Source: Blumeriella jaapii (taxonomy: Eukaryota; Ascomycota; Leotiomycetes; Helotiales; Drepanopezizaceae). Taken from it: a DNA stretch of 64,000 nucleotides. Positions 1 to 10,526 of this stretch are shown in pieces. Position 1 is the first letter of the stretch. Each line of letters opens with the position of its first letter. Both the position numbers and the translations under genes were made by a program. The notes beneath the pieces are model-generated. The model was not told the DNA's origin, made no database searches, and worked only from the letters and a program-made list of their open reading frames with translations. The stretch covers positions 1,674,001 through 1,738,000 of the forward strand of contig VWND01000005.1 of NCBI GenBank assembly GCA_009599575.1, given 5' to 3'.

Positions 1-1266
1 ACGGACTGAAGCTTAGTACGCACCACCACGCGTCGGGACTTCTGGGAATCCAAGCTGGCCATCCGTGCACGGAAACCACCGCGAACTCAATTCGTCGCCG
101 GTTCCCCGCGTCCCGCTCTTTTTCTCAATGTCTCACCAAAGTGCCGCTAAGCAAGTAGAAGCAAGCCGATCTGTACGTAGGTACAGTACGATGTAAGTAG
201 GAAAGCTGGGCGTGATCCTTCTGATGCAATCGTAGGGATTGGGTTTCTCTGCAGACAGCGAGATCCACACCTTTCCGAGATTCCTCTTTACACAAACCAT
301 GTGTTGCTCTGCTCGCTCGGCGTGCGTGGTGGTTCGGAAATGTCTTGCTTCAGGCGTCCTGGGACAGAAAGCCACACCCGAGTGCTGGCCAAGTGTTATA
401 CTGCAAATGCTCCGCAGACGCTCCGCAGATGCTCCGTCGATGTGAGAAAATGGTGACCATGAACATCCATCTCCGTACGGTGTAGAGTCTTCCTCGAAGT
501 TTCTCGACCCGAGAGTTCGGTTGGGTTGTGGTTGGGCCGGCCGCCAGACGAGGAGGATGAGGTGAAAGGCTATTTGACATTGTATTGAAGTCTGAATCAT
601 GAAGATCGATGGAGATCAACGAAGATCGTGCAAAGAAAGTAAGGGGTGTAAATGCCGGGCTGGGGGGGAGTCCCCGCAGTCACAGTCCCTGCAGTCCACC
701 GCTGGATCCCCAGTAGGCCGTGGGCCGTGGCTCTGTGGGTACTGTGAAAGCGGTGTTGGTGTTGGTGCTGGTGCTGGCGCTGGTGCTGGTGGGTCGGAGT
801 CCATCTACAATGCATTCGCATAGATAGGTACATAGATGGAAGATCGATAGAAGTAGATACGCAATTGGGCCAGCCGATGCAAGATGACACGCAGGTTACA
901 GTAGGCGTAGGTGAAGAGTTGAATGGAAGAAAGGAACACGGACGGACAGTCGGATTAATCATCGGCCCGCGTAGTCGCTGCCGCTAATCAGAATGTCGTG
1001 TAGTAACTTCTTTTCCGTCCCGTCAGGTCACTGACACAACCACCCGACAATCATCACAACTTCAACGACAACCTTCTATCCTTATGACCTTCAGTATTCG
1101 AAACTCACCACCACCCAGGCGGCATTCACTCCGCCCATACCTACCACCTACCACCTACCACCACCACCACCGCCACCATCCCCCACCTACCCTCCTCCGG
1201 CACCCTCCCCGCCAAATTGGCTTTCTTCCCGATCTTCTCCCGCCCAACGCAGCGAACAGAGCTCCT
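1..1266. other. Intergenic / upstream region, no gene seen
   Basis: Only short overlapping frames on both strands; none resembles a protein family. A small GC-rich direct repeat (GGTGCT/GGTGTT type) lies at about 750-790. An in-frame ATG at 1084 precedes the start chosen for the next gene; the residues between (Pro- and His-rich) look like translated leader. Confidence 0.6.
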
Positions 1267-2735
1267 ATGGCTCCCGACCTGAATTCTCTTCCTCCCTCGC
1301 GATCGACGACTCGGTCCGGATCACAAAGTATGCCACGAACGCTTTCCAACTCGGGCGACGCGGCTGCACCTCGCGGCCCCAGCCCTTCTTCGTCCCCACG
1401 ATCTGCCTCGACCTCCCTTCAAGCCGCGGCTGCTGTCAATGCCGGCCTGCAACAAGAAGACTCACGAAGTACGCGCGATCTTTTTTCCTTCAACCTGTCA
1501 CCTGTTCCAGGTGGGGCGCTCTAGGCGCTCCCGCATCACAAGCACAGCAGCAGTCAAGTTGGCTGGCCTGGATGAGCATCCCACACTTTGTCTCAACCGG
1601 CAGACACGGGGAAAACTCAGGATATCTTGAAGCGGGAATCAGCTTGCTGACGAAATCAATAGGATCTTCTGGCAGCTCCGCCTCCAGAAATAGACAAGCG
1701 TCCCATGCTGGCAGAAGGCGCTCGACGGTCCTGATGAACTTGCAACTCAACGACCCCTCCCTCCCCGCGCCAGGCGAAATGATCAGTGAGCCCCAACACC
1801 GGACTTCCAGCCCGCAATCGCTCGCCGGTTCGCCCATCATGTCGACCGGTGACCCGCGTCACTTTCGTACACCAAGTCTTGGTGAGATACATCAGGAGAT
1901 AGAGCAGGAGCAAGAAGCCCAAGTGGTAAGTCACTTGGAATACCTCTTAAGGCATTGATAAGGTAGCGATGGTCTGCGCGCGCATGTATTTTGGAGCGGG
2001 TTGCAGCCCGTATTTTCCGAAGGGTGTAGTCGTGACTATGCAGAATTGCGTAGGTATGACATGCGTCGCAAAAGCTGACCAGATAACCAGAACCGCTTGC
2101 TCCAGATGATTCGTTCCCAACAACAGCAGCTTAACCAGCTCCAGGCCGAGAGAGGACAAAGTCATAGCACACCGCCAGTTATCGACGAGTCTACGCCAAC
2201 TTCAGAGCGCTCATTGTCCTTCTCCAACCCTAATGTTCCTCACTCAAGCATGTCTACGCCTCGTTCTCCGACCGCTGCACTTCACCCACGAAGCTCATTC
2301 GACCTCGCACGAGCAGACCTCCACCACAGACGGTCAAGAACACCCAGCCGTACCGCATCTCCGACGTTGAGAGCCGCCTCTAACAGTGGCGAATCCAGCG
2401 AGCCATGGAACCTTGCTGGTCGCGATGAGAGCGCATTCTACCAAGCCGAAACCCAGATGATGGTCAGAGAAAATCAAATGTTGCGACAGCGAATCAGAGA
2501 ATTGGGTGGGCCTTTCCGAACGAGAATTGCAAGTGTTTGTGCATGTGTGTGCTAACGGTGTTTAGAGCGCCAAATCAATGAATCGCACCAGCACTCATCC
2601 ATCACACACGAGCCTGCTGTTCCGTCCCAATTGCTACGTTCTGAGTCTGTGTCAGAAGATGCTCAGCCTCAAATTTCCTCATTGGGAACAGCCACGGTAT
2701 TGATGGCAGCACTGTCGACTGAAGGCAAGGACTGA
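1267..2735 (+). CDS. Conserved fungal coiled-coil protein of unknown function
   Basis: Four exons, 1267-1468, 1525-1925, 2091-2505 and 2566-2735, join to 1188 nt (395 aa). All introns are GT-AG, and the last two have clear branch sites (gctgac near 2074, gctaac near 2551). The N-terminal half is Ser/Pro-rich and probably disordered. The middle carries an acidic-polar helix (EIHQEIEQEQEAQVNRLLQM) continuing into a Gln-rich stretch, and a second helix (ENQMLRQRIRELERQINE) lies near the C-terminus; both look like coiled coils. I recall similar uncharacterised Pezizomycotina proteins with the DESAFYQAE motif, but know no function. The start at 1267 was chosen because upstream codons are low complexity; 1084 is in frame and possible. 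The first intron (1469-1524) rests on phase only. Confidence 0.72.
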
Positions 2736-3374
2736 GGGTCAAAGCCCTGTTCAGCATCGATGAAAGGAAAAGAAATTGTGGATTGTGTACTGTACTGGCC
2801 ACAATGAGGCGTAAGGCTTAGTGGGCGGAGTTCCTACTTTTGGGATTGGAATGGTGTTGTGGGAAGTCCGGACTTGAGTGGTCTGTTTCGGCGTTGAGGA
2901 GAGGGATGGATGGGACGTGGCGCAGAATGAAAGCCATCGGGGCATTCGATGACCTGGTTGATGCATAGATAATGAATGTCCTGCCTTGCCGTCTTGCAAT
3001 CGCAAAATCCTGAGCAGAAAAGTACGTTCCCATGCCCAGCGTATTCAAGCGACACAGATACCGGCAAGTGCCAGCGATACGACTCCTGTCACTTTTAGGA
3101 AAGTACCTCTTCTATCCTACTTTACACTATCTCTGTCTCGATGTTCAAGTTCAATGTTGAGTATCAACGTCGTCAGCTCTCACACCCGTGGCCGGACACA
3201 GCCGAAGCCCCATGGCATCCATCCCACTTCAGTAGCCGAGACCGGCGATTTGACCCAAGTCTCCATGCATCAGTTTATATCTCATCTCACACTCTCTCTC
3301 CAAGAGCATGTTGCAGTCTCCGTCTCGATCGATCACTGCTCCGGAGAGTTCATTTCAGATTCTCGGCCCTCAAC
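2736..3374. other. Intergenic, nothing recognised
   Basis: Downstream region of the coiled-coil gene and upstream region of the dehydrogenase gene. The frame upstream of 3375 is open but has no family resemblance, and the mitochondrial-type leader starts at 3375. Confidence 0.5.
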
Positions 3375-4750
3375 ATGCTCTGTAGGGCTGTGCCACGCCA
3401 ATTGGCCAAGACATTCCGGCGAAGCTTTGCAACAACCGCCAACCGCGAGGCTGACTTCACCCATGCCGTAAGGCTGTCCCTCTTGTGGATCTCTACCACG
3501 CACAAGCAAACATGCTGATGATGGGATTGACAGGTGATAGGGGGAGGGGCAGTCGGTCTGGCTATAGCCAGACAGTTGGCCGCCCATGACGGAACAAGCA
3601 CGGTGCTTATCGAGCGCAACAAAGCCGTTGGGATGGAGACCAGCTCCAGGAATTCCGAGGTTGATACAACCCCCAACCCAGCTCTGTTCCCCTTCACCGC
3701 ACAATCGATGGCTGAAGAAACCGCGAGTAACAGGTCATCCACGCCGGCCTCTACTACGGCGCCGACTCGCTCAAGACCGCCCTCTGTATCCGTGGCCGCA
3801 ACCTGCTCTACGCCCTCTGCGAGAAACACCACATCCCGCACCAGAACATGGGCAAGTGGATCGTGGCGCAGACCAACGAGCAGTGGGAGGAGCTCGTCAA
3901 GCTGCACGAGTTCACGCGTGGCATCGACGCCCCGACGTCCTTCGTGTCCTCGGAGCAGGCGGCCAAGATCGAGCCGGACGTCCGCGCCAACGCGGGCATC
4001 CTGGAGTCGCCGACGACGGGCATCGTCGACTCGCACGCCTACATGCAGTTCCTGCTCGGCGACTTCGAGGACCGCGGCGGCGACGTCGCCTACCAGGCGC
4101 TCGTCGTCGGCATCGACGCCCTGGGCGAGGCCCGGGGCCGCGCCGGCTGGGCCATCACCACCCGCGACGCGGCCACGGGCGAAGAGAGCACCGTCACGGC
4201 CGAGACGCTCATCAACTCGGCCGGGCTGGGCGCCTGCGCCGTCAACAACATGATCCTGCCCGCGAGCCGGCACATGACGCCCTACTACGCGAAGGGCAAC
4301 TACTTCTCGTACGCGGCCTCGACGCCCAAGACGAAGCACCTCATCTACCCGGCGCCCGAGCCGGGTCTCGGCGGCCTCGGCACCCACCTCACGCTCGACA
4401 TCGCGGGCCGCATCCGCTTCGGGCCGGACGTCGAGTGGGTCGAGGACCCGGCCGACCTCGCCGTGAACCCGGCGCGCCTGCCGCAGGCCATCGAGCAGAT
4501 CCGGCGCTTCCTGCCGGGCGTGCAGGCCGACTGCATCCAGCCCGACTACGCCGGCATCCGGCCGAAGCTGGCTCGGGCCGGGGCCGTGGGGAGCAGCGGC
4601 AGCGGCTTCGTCGATTTTGTCATTCGTCGCGAGGACGGCTACGAGGCCTTTGTGAATCTGTTGGGCATTGAGAGTCCCGGGCTGACGGCGAGTTTGGCCA
4701 TTGCGGAGATGGTCGAGGGCTTTCTCTACGGCACGCCGGTGCCGAAGTGA
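3375..4750 (+). CDS. L2HGDH: L-2-hydroxyglutarate dehydrogenase, mitochondrial (FAD-dependent)
   Basis: Exons 3375-3467, 3534-3659 and 3734-4750 join to 411 aa. The protein belongs to the DAO-type FAD oxidoreductases that oxidise L-2-hydroxyglutarate to 2-oxoglutarate in mitochondria, a metabolite-repair reaction. The first 22 residues are Arg-rich without acids (MLCRAVPRQLAKTFRR), a good matrix-targeting presequence. The dinucleotide-binding loop VIGGGAVGLAIARQL follows, formed across intron 1. The family motif around SSRNSEVIHAGLYY is formed across intron 2, and PDYAGIRPKL and the LLGIESPGLT segment lie near the end. Length matches the family. Intron 2 has a weak GTTGAT donor, but only this splice restores the motif. 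The third exon is much more GC-rich than the first two. The neighbour downstream is convergent. Confidence 0.93.
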
Positions 4751-5077
4751 GCGGCGAACGCTGCGTACATGCGTACGTACGTCTTGTCTCGTTTACCAGG
4801 GGATGCCCGGCGTGCGAGTAAGGTTGAGTACTGTATATAGATTGCAGGTCACCCACCGCTCAGAGACATACCTGCAGCATCTCGGACAATCAGTTGAAGA
4901 ATTTGGATATCGCAAGCGACGAGTCGAAGGATCACAACATGGGCTTCCATGTAAGCGAGAATTCCAACTCTTCTGAGGGGACTTGGATAGCCGTTTTGTT
5001 TTCTGGTTGTTTTCTTGTTTGGTTTCTTTGTGTCTCTTCCACCGCACAAGGAACCTCCTATCTTGCTACCTGCCTAA

Positions 5078-5208
5078 CTTCCTCTATCTATCTATCTATC
5101 TATCTATCAATCTGTCTATCTTTCTATCTATCGATATATCTATCTATCAATCTATCTATCAATCAATCTATCTGTCTATCTATCTATCTATCTATCTATC
5201 ATTCTACC
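5078..5208. repeat. (CTAT)n microsatellite
   Basis: About 130 bp of CTAT/CTATCAAT tetranucleotide repeats with scattered substitutions, lying between two convergent genes. Frames running through it are low complexity and were not called as genes. Confidence 0.9.
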
Positions 5209-5316
5209 GAGACCATTTCCCTTCCCCTTCCACCCACACACGTCCACTCACCGCCAGGCTACAGAAATCCTCCTCCCCTCTCAGACTCATCCCAACACTA
5301 ACCTATCAAAACTCCC

Positions 5317-6612
5317 TCAAGTCCCGTTTCCCAAGCCGCCAACGACCTCTGCAATGGCCAGCGCGCCCTCCAGATCCCACCTCTCGCCGCTCTCCAGCCC
5401 GCGACAATCGCCCTGCACCCGCACATCCACCCCACGCATCTCGCGCGCCAATCGTGCCGCCAGCCCAGCCCAGCTCCCCTGCTCGAGGACCACGCCGCCA
5501 CAGCACGGCTGCCTCACGCTTCGCACGCCCTCACCCCCGAGCTGCACACTCGCGAGGCGCCCGTTGCCCCCCTGCTGCACCAAGAAGCTGCCGAGCGCCT
5601 CCTCCGTGCTGAGGACGCCTTGCAGCGCCACCAGCTCGAGGCAGCGGAACACGTGGGCACCTTCTTCAGAAGAGGAGGAGGAGACGGAGGAGGGGGAGGA
5701 GGACGAATCTGCGGAGGACGAAGAGAAGGCGTCCAGGAGAGGCTGGATATCGATCTTCCGCCGCCCGAGCATCGCCAGCTCGAGACGCTGCAGGAGCGGA
5801 GCATTGCGCAAGCACCGCGCCAGGTTGGCGAAGGCGAGGTCCGCGTGCATGTTGTTCGGCATGTCGCTGTACTCCAGCGCCAGGCTGACGCTCGTCAGGT
5901 TCACGAAGACCGAGGCGATGGGCTGCAGCTTGGATTCGTGCGTCTGCGCGATGTGCGAGCGCGGCTGCGCGAAAAACTCGAAGGGGAGCCGATCGTGCGC
6001 GAGGGAGCTGAGCTGGAGGGTGGCGGCGTTGGCGGACACGGCGCGCAGCACGCTCGTCATGCGCTCGACGGTCGCGACGCGATTCAGGAGCCGCGTGGAG
6101 GGAAAGGCCCAGATGTCCTTCAGGACGTGCTGGGAGCGCGGGTCGCCGCGTGGGAAGGGGCAGGTCATCAGCGTCACGTTGATCTCGCGGAGGTTCGGGA
6201 GGCGGGAGAAGATGTCGGTGAGAAGGGCCTCGTCGCAGGAGCCGGGGAGGTACTTCTCCTTCAGCTGTCGGAAGATGGCGTACGCCTCCCACATCTGATA
6301 CTGCTGCTCCAGGCGGGCCTCCGGCTCCATGAGGTACTGCAGGAAGTAGGAGTTGTGGCGGGCGGAGTACTCGCTCACCTCGCCGTGGTTGAGGGTCAGA
6401 GACTGGATCTGCCGGGCGTAGGTTGGGTGGAGGGCTATGTTGTGGAGGCGGGCAGTGTCGGGACGGTGTGGGAGAGATGTGAACGAGGACGGCATGAGGT
6501 AGTCTTCGCCTAGGAGGGCCCAGTGCTTTGAAGCCAGACGGATCCGTTTGAGGTCCCGGAGGGGAAGATGCTGGAGAATAGCTCGGCGGAGCTCGATAGG
6601 GAGATGTTCCAT
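5317..6612 (-). CDS. F-box protein
   Basis: Single-exon gene of 431 aa, read from the ATG at 6612. The first 45 residues form a typical F-box: MEHLPIELRRAILQHLPLRD, then LKRIRLASKHWALLGEDYL. This is the Skp1-binding motif of SCF ubiquitin-ligase adaptors. The remainder has leucine-rich segments (SRLPNLREINVTL, CLRNAPLLQRLELAML) that could be a divergent LRR substrate-binding region. A serine/glutamate linker lies at about residues 315-335. The in-frame codons upstream of 6612 were left out because the F-box normally sits at the N-terminus in such proteins and the extra segment shows no similarity. The substrate cannot be inferred. The next gene upstream is divergent, about 1.1 kb away. Confidence 0.8.
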   Translation of the reverse strand: MEHLPIELRRAILQHLPLRDLKRIRLASKHWALLGEDYLMPSSFTSLPHRPDTARLHNIALHPTYARQIQSLTLNHGEVSEYSARHNSYFLQYLMEPEARLEQQYQMWEAYAIFRQLKEKYLPGSCDEALLTDIFSRLPNLREINVTLMTCPFPRGDPRSQHVLKDIWAFPSTRLLNRVATVERMTSVLRAVSANAATLQLSSLAHDRLPFEFFAQPRSHIAQTHESKLQPIASVFVNLTSVSLALEYSDMPNNMHADLAFANLARCLRNAPLLQRLELAMLGRRKIDIQPLLDAFSSSSADSSSSPSSVSSSSSEEGAHVFRCLELVALQGVLSTEEALGSFLVQQGGNGRLASVQLGGEGVRSVRQPCCGGVVLEQGSWAGLAARLAREMRGVDVRVQGDCRGLESGERWDLEGALAIAEVVGGLGNGT

Positions 6613-7761
6613 CTGATATGCTTTAGATCGTGATTGTAGAGAGAGCGGTATGGTGTGGTAAGGAATGGGATAGACACGCGTGTAGCAGAGACAAAGAGAA
6701 GCGATTTGGGCGGTGGATCCCGCAAGAGAAAGCAGATATAGCAAGAGAAACGAGGGGTTTACTGGTGACCACTACAGATCTGATGAACAGTCCGTTCCAA
6801 GATAACAGGGATAGAGGACACCAGCCCCAAGGAAGGTAGCTTTTGTTCGAACTCACTCGAAGCTATCCATAACAGACGGACAAGATCTTGACCTCGAGTC
6901 TGACACAGCTAGCAAGAACACCAAGAGAGAGAGAAAACAGCAAGCCAAAGAACGTCGGCTTTCTAGTAGATCCAGGCAGCACACCCGTCAATCAATATCA
7001 ACAAACACCAGCAGAAAACCACAGACGGCAAATCAAACGCAACAGCAGAACGCAAGCGCAAACATCAACACTTGCATACACGCTTCAAAATCACAATCAA
7101 AACCATGACAAGCAGAAGAAAACGAAACCCACACTCCCCGCATTCCACGTACCTTGCTTGTCACTATCGCCTCTCTGTACCGAACACGAGGCTGGGAGCT
7201 CGCTCGCTCTCTCTCAACCCCAAACGCAGTTCCAATTCCAATCCTCTCTCAATCTCAATTCCAGTCCCAAGTGCAAGTTCCGGTTCGAGTTCCGCTGATG
7301 CAGTGTAACCTCGAAGCTCGAACGCAAGCTCCCAGACCCAGATCGCAGCCTCGCAGATGTGAAGTCGTCGGACGGACATCGATCCCAAGTGGCGGGAGGA
7401 CGAGACTCGGGTCCACTTCCAGCCACTTGTGGCGTAAGGCGCGCGCGCCACGATGTTTTCAGCCACAAGTGAGTGCGTGGATCTTCAGCCTCATTTTTTG
7501 TTCTCTCGACCTCCATCTGAAGCAAGGCAAAGCAAAGCAAAGCAACGATAATCCTCGAACTCGCATCCTGCCTCACGTCAAATTCAACGTCAATGCCAAC
7601 CCACCTATAACCCACATCCGAACCCGAACCACAACGGATGTGCCCACCTTCACACAGTACATGCCATTGGCAAGCACAGTGAATCAATCTCCAGCACAGC
7701 GCCCAAAACACCACCACCCAACACCTCGGGGAAGGCAGGTGCGCAAGCAAGCGCCACACAG
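6613..7761. other. Intergenic region between divergent genes, no gene seen
   Basis: About 1.1 kb of A/C-rich sequence with many CAAAC, CAACA and CCAATTCCAA-like strings. The frame at 7154-7828 is open but runs into the next gene out of phase and resembles nothing. Probably promoter and leader sequence for both flanking genes. Confidence 0.5.
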
Positions 7762-8048
7762 ATGTCGTTCCTCACGTGCGTTTCCCCCTCTTCTTCATCT
7801 CTCCCTCAACTCAAGCCACACAAGCTAACATCCCCTCCCTCTCCCACAGAGCCCTCTTCTCCCTCCCGCGCCGCACCCGCGCCGCAGCCGGCATCGCCTT
7901 CTTCGCCTGGGGCGTCGCGGGCTTGTACCTCTCGGACCACGCGGGCGCGAAGCTTGGAGAGATTATAGCTGAGGAGGAGGCGCAGAAGGGGGCCGCGGGG
8001 AGAGAGCCCTGGGTGAAGATTAGTGTTGTTGAGCGGGGGGAGAGATAG
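7762..8048 (+). CDS. Small single-pass membrane protein, probably mitochondrial
   Basis: Two exons: 7762-7775 (only 14 nt) and 7850-8048, joined across a 74-nt intron with an agctaaca branch site, giving 70 aa. The N-terminus MSFLTALFSLPRRTR is short, hydrophobic and basic, without acids. A transmembrane stretch follows (AAAGIAFFAWGVAGLYLSD), then an acidic-basic soluble tail (KLGEIIAEEEAQKG). This layout suits a small inner-membrane or matrix-anchored protein. I do not recognise a named family and infer location only from composition. Evidence for a real gene is the clean splice, the sharp TM segment and a stop shortly after a charged tail. The 3' flank turns directly into purine-rich repeats. 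Confidence 0.6.
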
Positions 8049-8099
8049 GAGGGGGGGCGGGGAGGGGAGCATGGGAGCGGGGCTGGGTGGGGAGAGGAA

Positions 8100-8310
8100 G
8101 TCCTCGCGGGAGGACAACAAGAAGGAAGGAAGGAAGAAGGGAGGGAGGGAGATAGGTGGAGTGGAGTGGGATGCGATTCTCTCCTATCTGTGGGAATGCA
8201 ATGGTTCAAGTGCAAGAAGAAGAAGAATAGGGGGGAAAAGAGAAGAAGAGGGATAAAGAGAAGAAGAAGAAGGGACAAAGAGAAGAAGAAGAAGAAGAAG
8301 AAGGTTGGAT
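8100..8310. repeat. Purine-rich (GAAGAA / GGAAGG) tract
   Basis: Strand-asymmetric purine run directly downstream of the small membrane-protein gene, mostly AGAAG trinucleotide repeats near 8210-8305. No coding signal. Confidence 0.8.
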
Positions 8311-8489
8311 GATGATGAATGTAAAGCTGGTTTTTGATTCTCATACCCGCGCACCCATCCACCCACACATACTTGAATACAAATGGACAGACAGGCAGAA
8401 AGAAAAACAGACAGACAGATATACGAATAGAAAGAAATCAGACGGATATTTTCAAATCCATCTATATATTTTAATGTTATCCAATCCCC

Positions 8490-8660
8490 TCCATCTACTA
8501 CTCTACTCTACTCTACTCTACTCTATTCTACAGTACAGTGTAATACAACACAGTATAATACAACACAGTATAATACAACACAGTATAATACAACACAGTA
8601 TAATACAGTACAGTATAATACAGTACAGTATAATACAATACAGTACAATACGTACGGACC
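8490..8660. repeat. Minisatellite, 15-nt unit GTATAATACAACACA
   Basis: A short (CTCTA)n run at about 8494-8526 passes into tandem copies of a 15-nt unit (GTATAATACAACACA and variants with CAGTACA) up to about 8650. Confidence 0.85.
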
Positions 8661-8671
8661 ACGAATGATCA

Positions 8672-8785
8672 TTTACCCATTTACCCATCTACCCATCTAC
8701 CCATCTATTTACCCATCTATTTACCCATCTATTTACCCATCTATTTACCCATCTATTTACCCATCTATTTACCCATCTATTTACC
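8672..8785. repeat. Minisatellite, 12-nt unit CCATCTATTTAC
   Basis: About nine tandem copies of a 12-nt unit, the first ones in a shorter CCATCTAC form. Confidence 0.88.
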
Positions 8786-8812
8786 TACAGTACCTACTAC
8801 TACTACAACAAC

Positions 8813-8940
8813 GCTCGCTCACTCACTCACTCACTCCCTCACTCACTCACTCACTCACTCACTCACTCACTCACTCACTCACTCACTCCTCTCACTCACT
8901 CACTCACTCACTCACTCACTCACTCACTCACTCGCTCTCT
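8813..8940. repeat. (CACT)n microsatellite
   Basis: Roughly 125 bp of CACT tetranucleotide with few interruptions, ending in CGCTCTCT variants. Confidence 0.9.
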
Positions 8941-9017
8941 CGCTCTCTCGCTCGCTGTCTCTCCTGTAGAGCATTCTTTCTACGCACAGTAAGTACAGCA
9001 TAGTATAGTACAGCAAA

Positions 9018-9190
9018 TACAGTACAGTAAGTACAGTAAGTACAGTAAGTACAGTAAGTACAGTAAGTACAGTAAGTACAGTAAGTACAGTAAGTACAGT
9101 AAGTACAGTAAGTACAGTAAGTACAGTAAGTACAGTAAGTACAGTAAGTACAGAAAGTACAGAAAGTACAGAAAGTACAGAAAGTACAGT
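9018..9190. repeat. Minisatellite, 9-nt unit ACAGTAAGT
   Basis: About fourteen head-to-tail copies of ACAGTAAGT followed by about four copies of the variant ACAGAAAGT. Each ACAGTAAGT copy contains CAGTAAGT, a good match to a 5' splice site. Confidence 0.9.
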
Positions 9191-9354
9191 ATAATACAGC
9201 GCAGCATAGAACAGCAAATACAGTACAGCATAGTATAATATAGCAAATACAATACAGTAAGTACAGCATAATACAGACCTCTCCATGCATACAAACCGTG
9301 CATCTAGGCGCGTACAGTAAGTAGGTGTGCACAATCAAAGAGGATAAAAGCATT

Positions 9355-9590
9355 TACTCACTCACTTACTCACTTGCTCACTTGCTCACTTACTCACTTA
9401 CTCACTTACTCACTCACTCACTTACTCACTTACTCACTTACTCACTTACTCACTCACTCACTTACTCACTTACTCACTCACTCACTCACTCACTCACTCA
9501 CTCACTCACTCACTCACTCACTCACTCACTCACTCACTCACCCACTTACTCCCTTACTCACTCACTCACTTTCTCACTCACTCACGCGGC
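9355..9590. repeat. (CACT)n / CACTTACT microsatellite
   Basis: Second large CACT array, about 235 bp, with interspersed CACTTACT octamers in its first half. Long frames through it are artefacts of the repeat. Confidence 0.9.
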
Positions 9591-10526
9591 TTTCACTTCT
9601 CTTGCTCTCTGTCAATTGTCTTTCTTTTTATCTCTCTCTATATCTATTTTGTTCTATTCTTTTCTATGCACACCGCGCACACACACAAACAGCAGACACA
9701 TGCAGCCAAACCACCCCATCCAACCATCCGTCCAAGTCCGTGCAAGTCCCATCCCCTCCCACCCCCAACCCAACCCAACCCAACCCAATCCAAAGAAACC
9801 ACCGCCCATCTACAAAAGCCAACAACGAATCCTATTCTCTCCTCTCTTCTCCTCTCTTCTCGGTACCCAACATGCAAATACCACATGCAAATGCCAAATG
9901 CCAAATGCCAAATGCCAGAAGCAAGCGAACAAGCAAGCCAGAAAGGGGAAAAAAGAAGAGGCTCCAGCAGATCGAGAAGAGACAAGTCCGTCCCCGTCAT
10001 TATGCGGCTCCCATTTTGGATTCACCATCAGGATGGCTGAGCACGAAAGCACAAAAGCCAAAAAGGAAAAAACACAGACAAGATGGCGGGCGCGCTCAAA
10101 GCACCACCGCTGCTGCCACCGCCGGGTATGCATGCATAGAACCAACCAGTCTCTCTCTCTCTCTTACACTCTCTCGCTTCAGTCTTTCTTTTGCGCCGTG
10201 AAAATGCTGCAAGAAAAATAAAACCACGTCCGGGTGCCGTACGAGCCAGCCAAGAAAGTGGGATGAAAATAGGGGGAGAAGAAAACAACAGAAAAGAGCA
10301 TGATTCTCGTCTTGAAACCGCTGCTGATGCAGAATGCCAAAGCGTGCAACCTGTCGTGAGATGAAGATGATCCCCGTCCGATGCCCAGCCCAATGCCCAA
10401 GTCACCCCAAAGAACTCCCATCGCAATGCAAGCCGCCCCGCCCCGCGCTCGCCCGGGGGATGCAAGAAAAAACTCCGTCGATAACGCCAGACAGCCCCGC
10501 CCACCCGAATCTATGCGCGAATCCAT
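9591..10526. other. Intergenic, low-complexity, no gene seen
   Basis: Contains CCCAACC repeats near 9755-9790, CTCTC runs near 10145 and (AAATGCC)n copies near 9885-9920. It probably includes the 3' untranslated region of the minus-strand regulator that ends at 10527. Confidence 0.5.

Noticed and set aside
3350..4387. 345-codon minus-strand frame opposite L2HGDH
   Set aside because: Mirror of a GC-rich coding exon; Arg/Val/Gly-rich with no family resemblance.
5354..6513. Plus-strand frames of 297-314 codons opposite the F-box gene
   Set aside because: Antisense of a GC-rich exon; the minus strand has a clear F-box.
8980..9353. Three overlapping minus-strand frames of 107-141 codons
   Set aside because: Pure translation of the 9-nt array; repeats read through in all frames.
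8490..9590. CRISPR-like alternation of repeats
   Set aside because: Units are contiguous tandem repeats without unique spacers, and the genome is eukaryotic.
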